NCBI GenBank assembly: GCA_007120095.1
Contig: SKOM01000119.1
Location: 1-12,544, forward strand
Origin: Candidatus Competibacteraceae bacterium
GTDB lineage: Bacteria > Pseudomonadota > Gammaproteobacteria > Competibacterales > Competibacteraceae
Direction of reading: 5' to 3'
Length of the DNA: 12,544 nucleotides
Part shown: positions 12,423 through 12,544 of the stretch, in pieces
How positions within the stretch are numbered: position 1 is the stretch's first letter
How the letters are laid out: every line of letters begins with the position of its first letter
Notes under the pieces: generated by a model
Seen by the model: only the letters and a program-made list of their open reading frames with translations
Told to the model about the DNA's origin: nothing
Databases searched by the model: none
Made by a program: the position numbers and the translations under genes

Positions 12423-12544
12423 CCCATCACCCCCTCTGCAGTCACCACCGGACGCAGCGCGAAAGCGGTAATCATCATGCCGGTGACATACAAGCTGACG
12501 CCGGTGGCGTTATACCACGGGGCTAGCTCGCGGGGTTGACGCAG
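12419..12544 (-). CDS. bchG: 3' end of bacteriochlorophyll synthase (BchG), partial
   Basis: Only the last 41 codons are inside the window. They read LAPWYNATGVSLYVTGMMIT, then AFALRPV, ending at TGA 12421-12419. APWYN-TG-x-LYV-GM-x-x-AFALR is the conserved C-terminus of the BchG branch of UbiA prenyltransferases, an inner-membrane enzyme that esterifies bacteriochlorophyllide with geranylgeranyl or phytyl diphosphate. The stop overlaps the TTG start of the PucC-like gene, and bchP follows. Together these three genes identify the photosynthesis gene cluster. Confidence 0.9.
   Translation of the reverse strand: MRQPRELAPWYNATGVSLYVTGMMITAFALRPVVTAEGVMG

Noticed and set aside
1..12544. tRNA, rRNA, riboswitch or CRISPR array
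   Set aside because: Scanning by eye I found no cloverleaf-like sequence, conserved rRNA segment, known riboswitch core or spaced direct repeats; a covariance-model search was not possible.

Overview
The window most likely comes from a photosynthetic purple bacterium, probably a gammaproteobacterium of the purple sulfur type. The strongest evidence is at the right edge, on the minus strand: the 3' end of bchG (bacteriochlorophyll synthase), a PucC/Orf428-like BCD-family transporter, and bchP (geranylgeranyl reductase). These are packed with overlaps or few-base gaps, as at the edge of a photosynthesis gene cluster. Two small unrecognised membrane-protein genes follow bchP in the same direction. 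The lineage is inferred from this gene content; no rRNA or other phylogenetic marker is present.

Layout from left to right. (1) 1-911, plus strand: an AT-rich pair, the end of a possible polymorphic-toxin protein followed by a small soluble protein that could be its immunity partner. (2) 1024-2886, minus strand: an SLC13-type permease with two RCK_C domains. (3) 2957-4531, minus strand: a four-gene cluster of small exported proteins. Three are curlin-like, built almost entirely from 11-residue xxNxNxTxQxG repeats with GRxR-type basic C-termini. The fourth carries two curlin-like motifs and a charged tail. No csgG, csgE, csgF or csgD is in view. This is the most novel part of the window. (4) 4532-5147: no intact gene. 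It has a palindrome upstream of the curlin cluster and an internally deleted IS200/IS605-family remnant. (5) 5148-6059, plus strand: an AT-rich gene for a double hot-dog (MaoC-like) protein, looking like a foreign insertion. (6) 6062-6199, minus strand: a fragment of an ATP-grasp (alpha-L-glutamate ligase-like) gene. (7) 6239-8806, minus strand: htpX, a DUF47/PhoU-like protein and a PiT phosphate transporter in one tight operon, ending in a long perfect hairpin. (8) 8939-12544, minus strand: the photosynthesis-linked operon.

How the genes work together. BchG attaches the C20 isoprenoid alcohol to bacteriochlorophyllide, BchP reduces geranylgeranyl to phytyl, and the PucC-like protein belongs to a family tied to pigment handling and light-harvesting assembly. 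The DUF47 protein is the usual partner of PiT transporters; HtpX is a membrane quality-control protease and an unexpected first gene for that operon. The curlin-like proteins probably form an extracellular or surface amyloid fibre, with different repeat proteins as major and minor subunits. The stretch 4755-6200 holds an IS scar, an AT-rich gene and a gene fragment together, and reads as a recombination hotspot.
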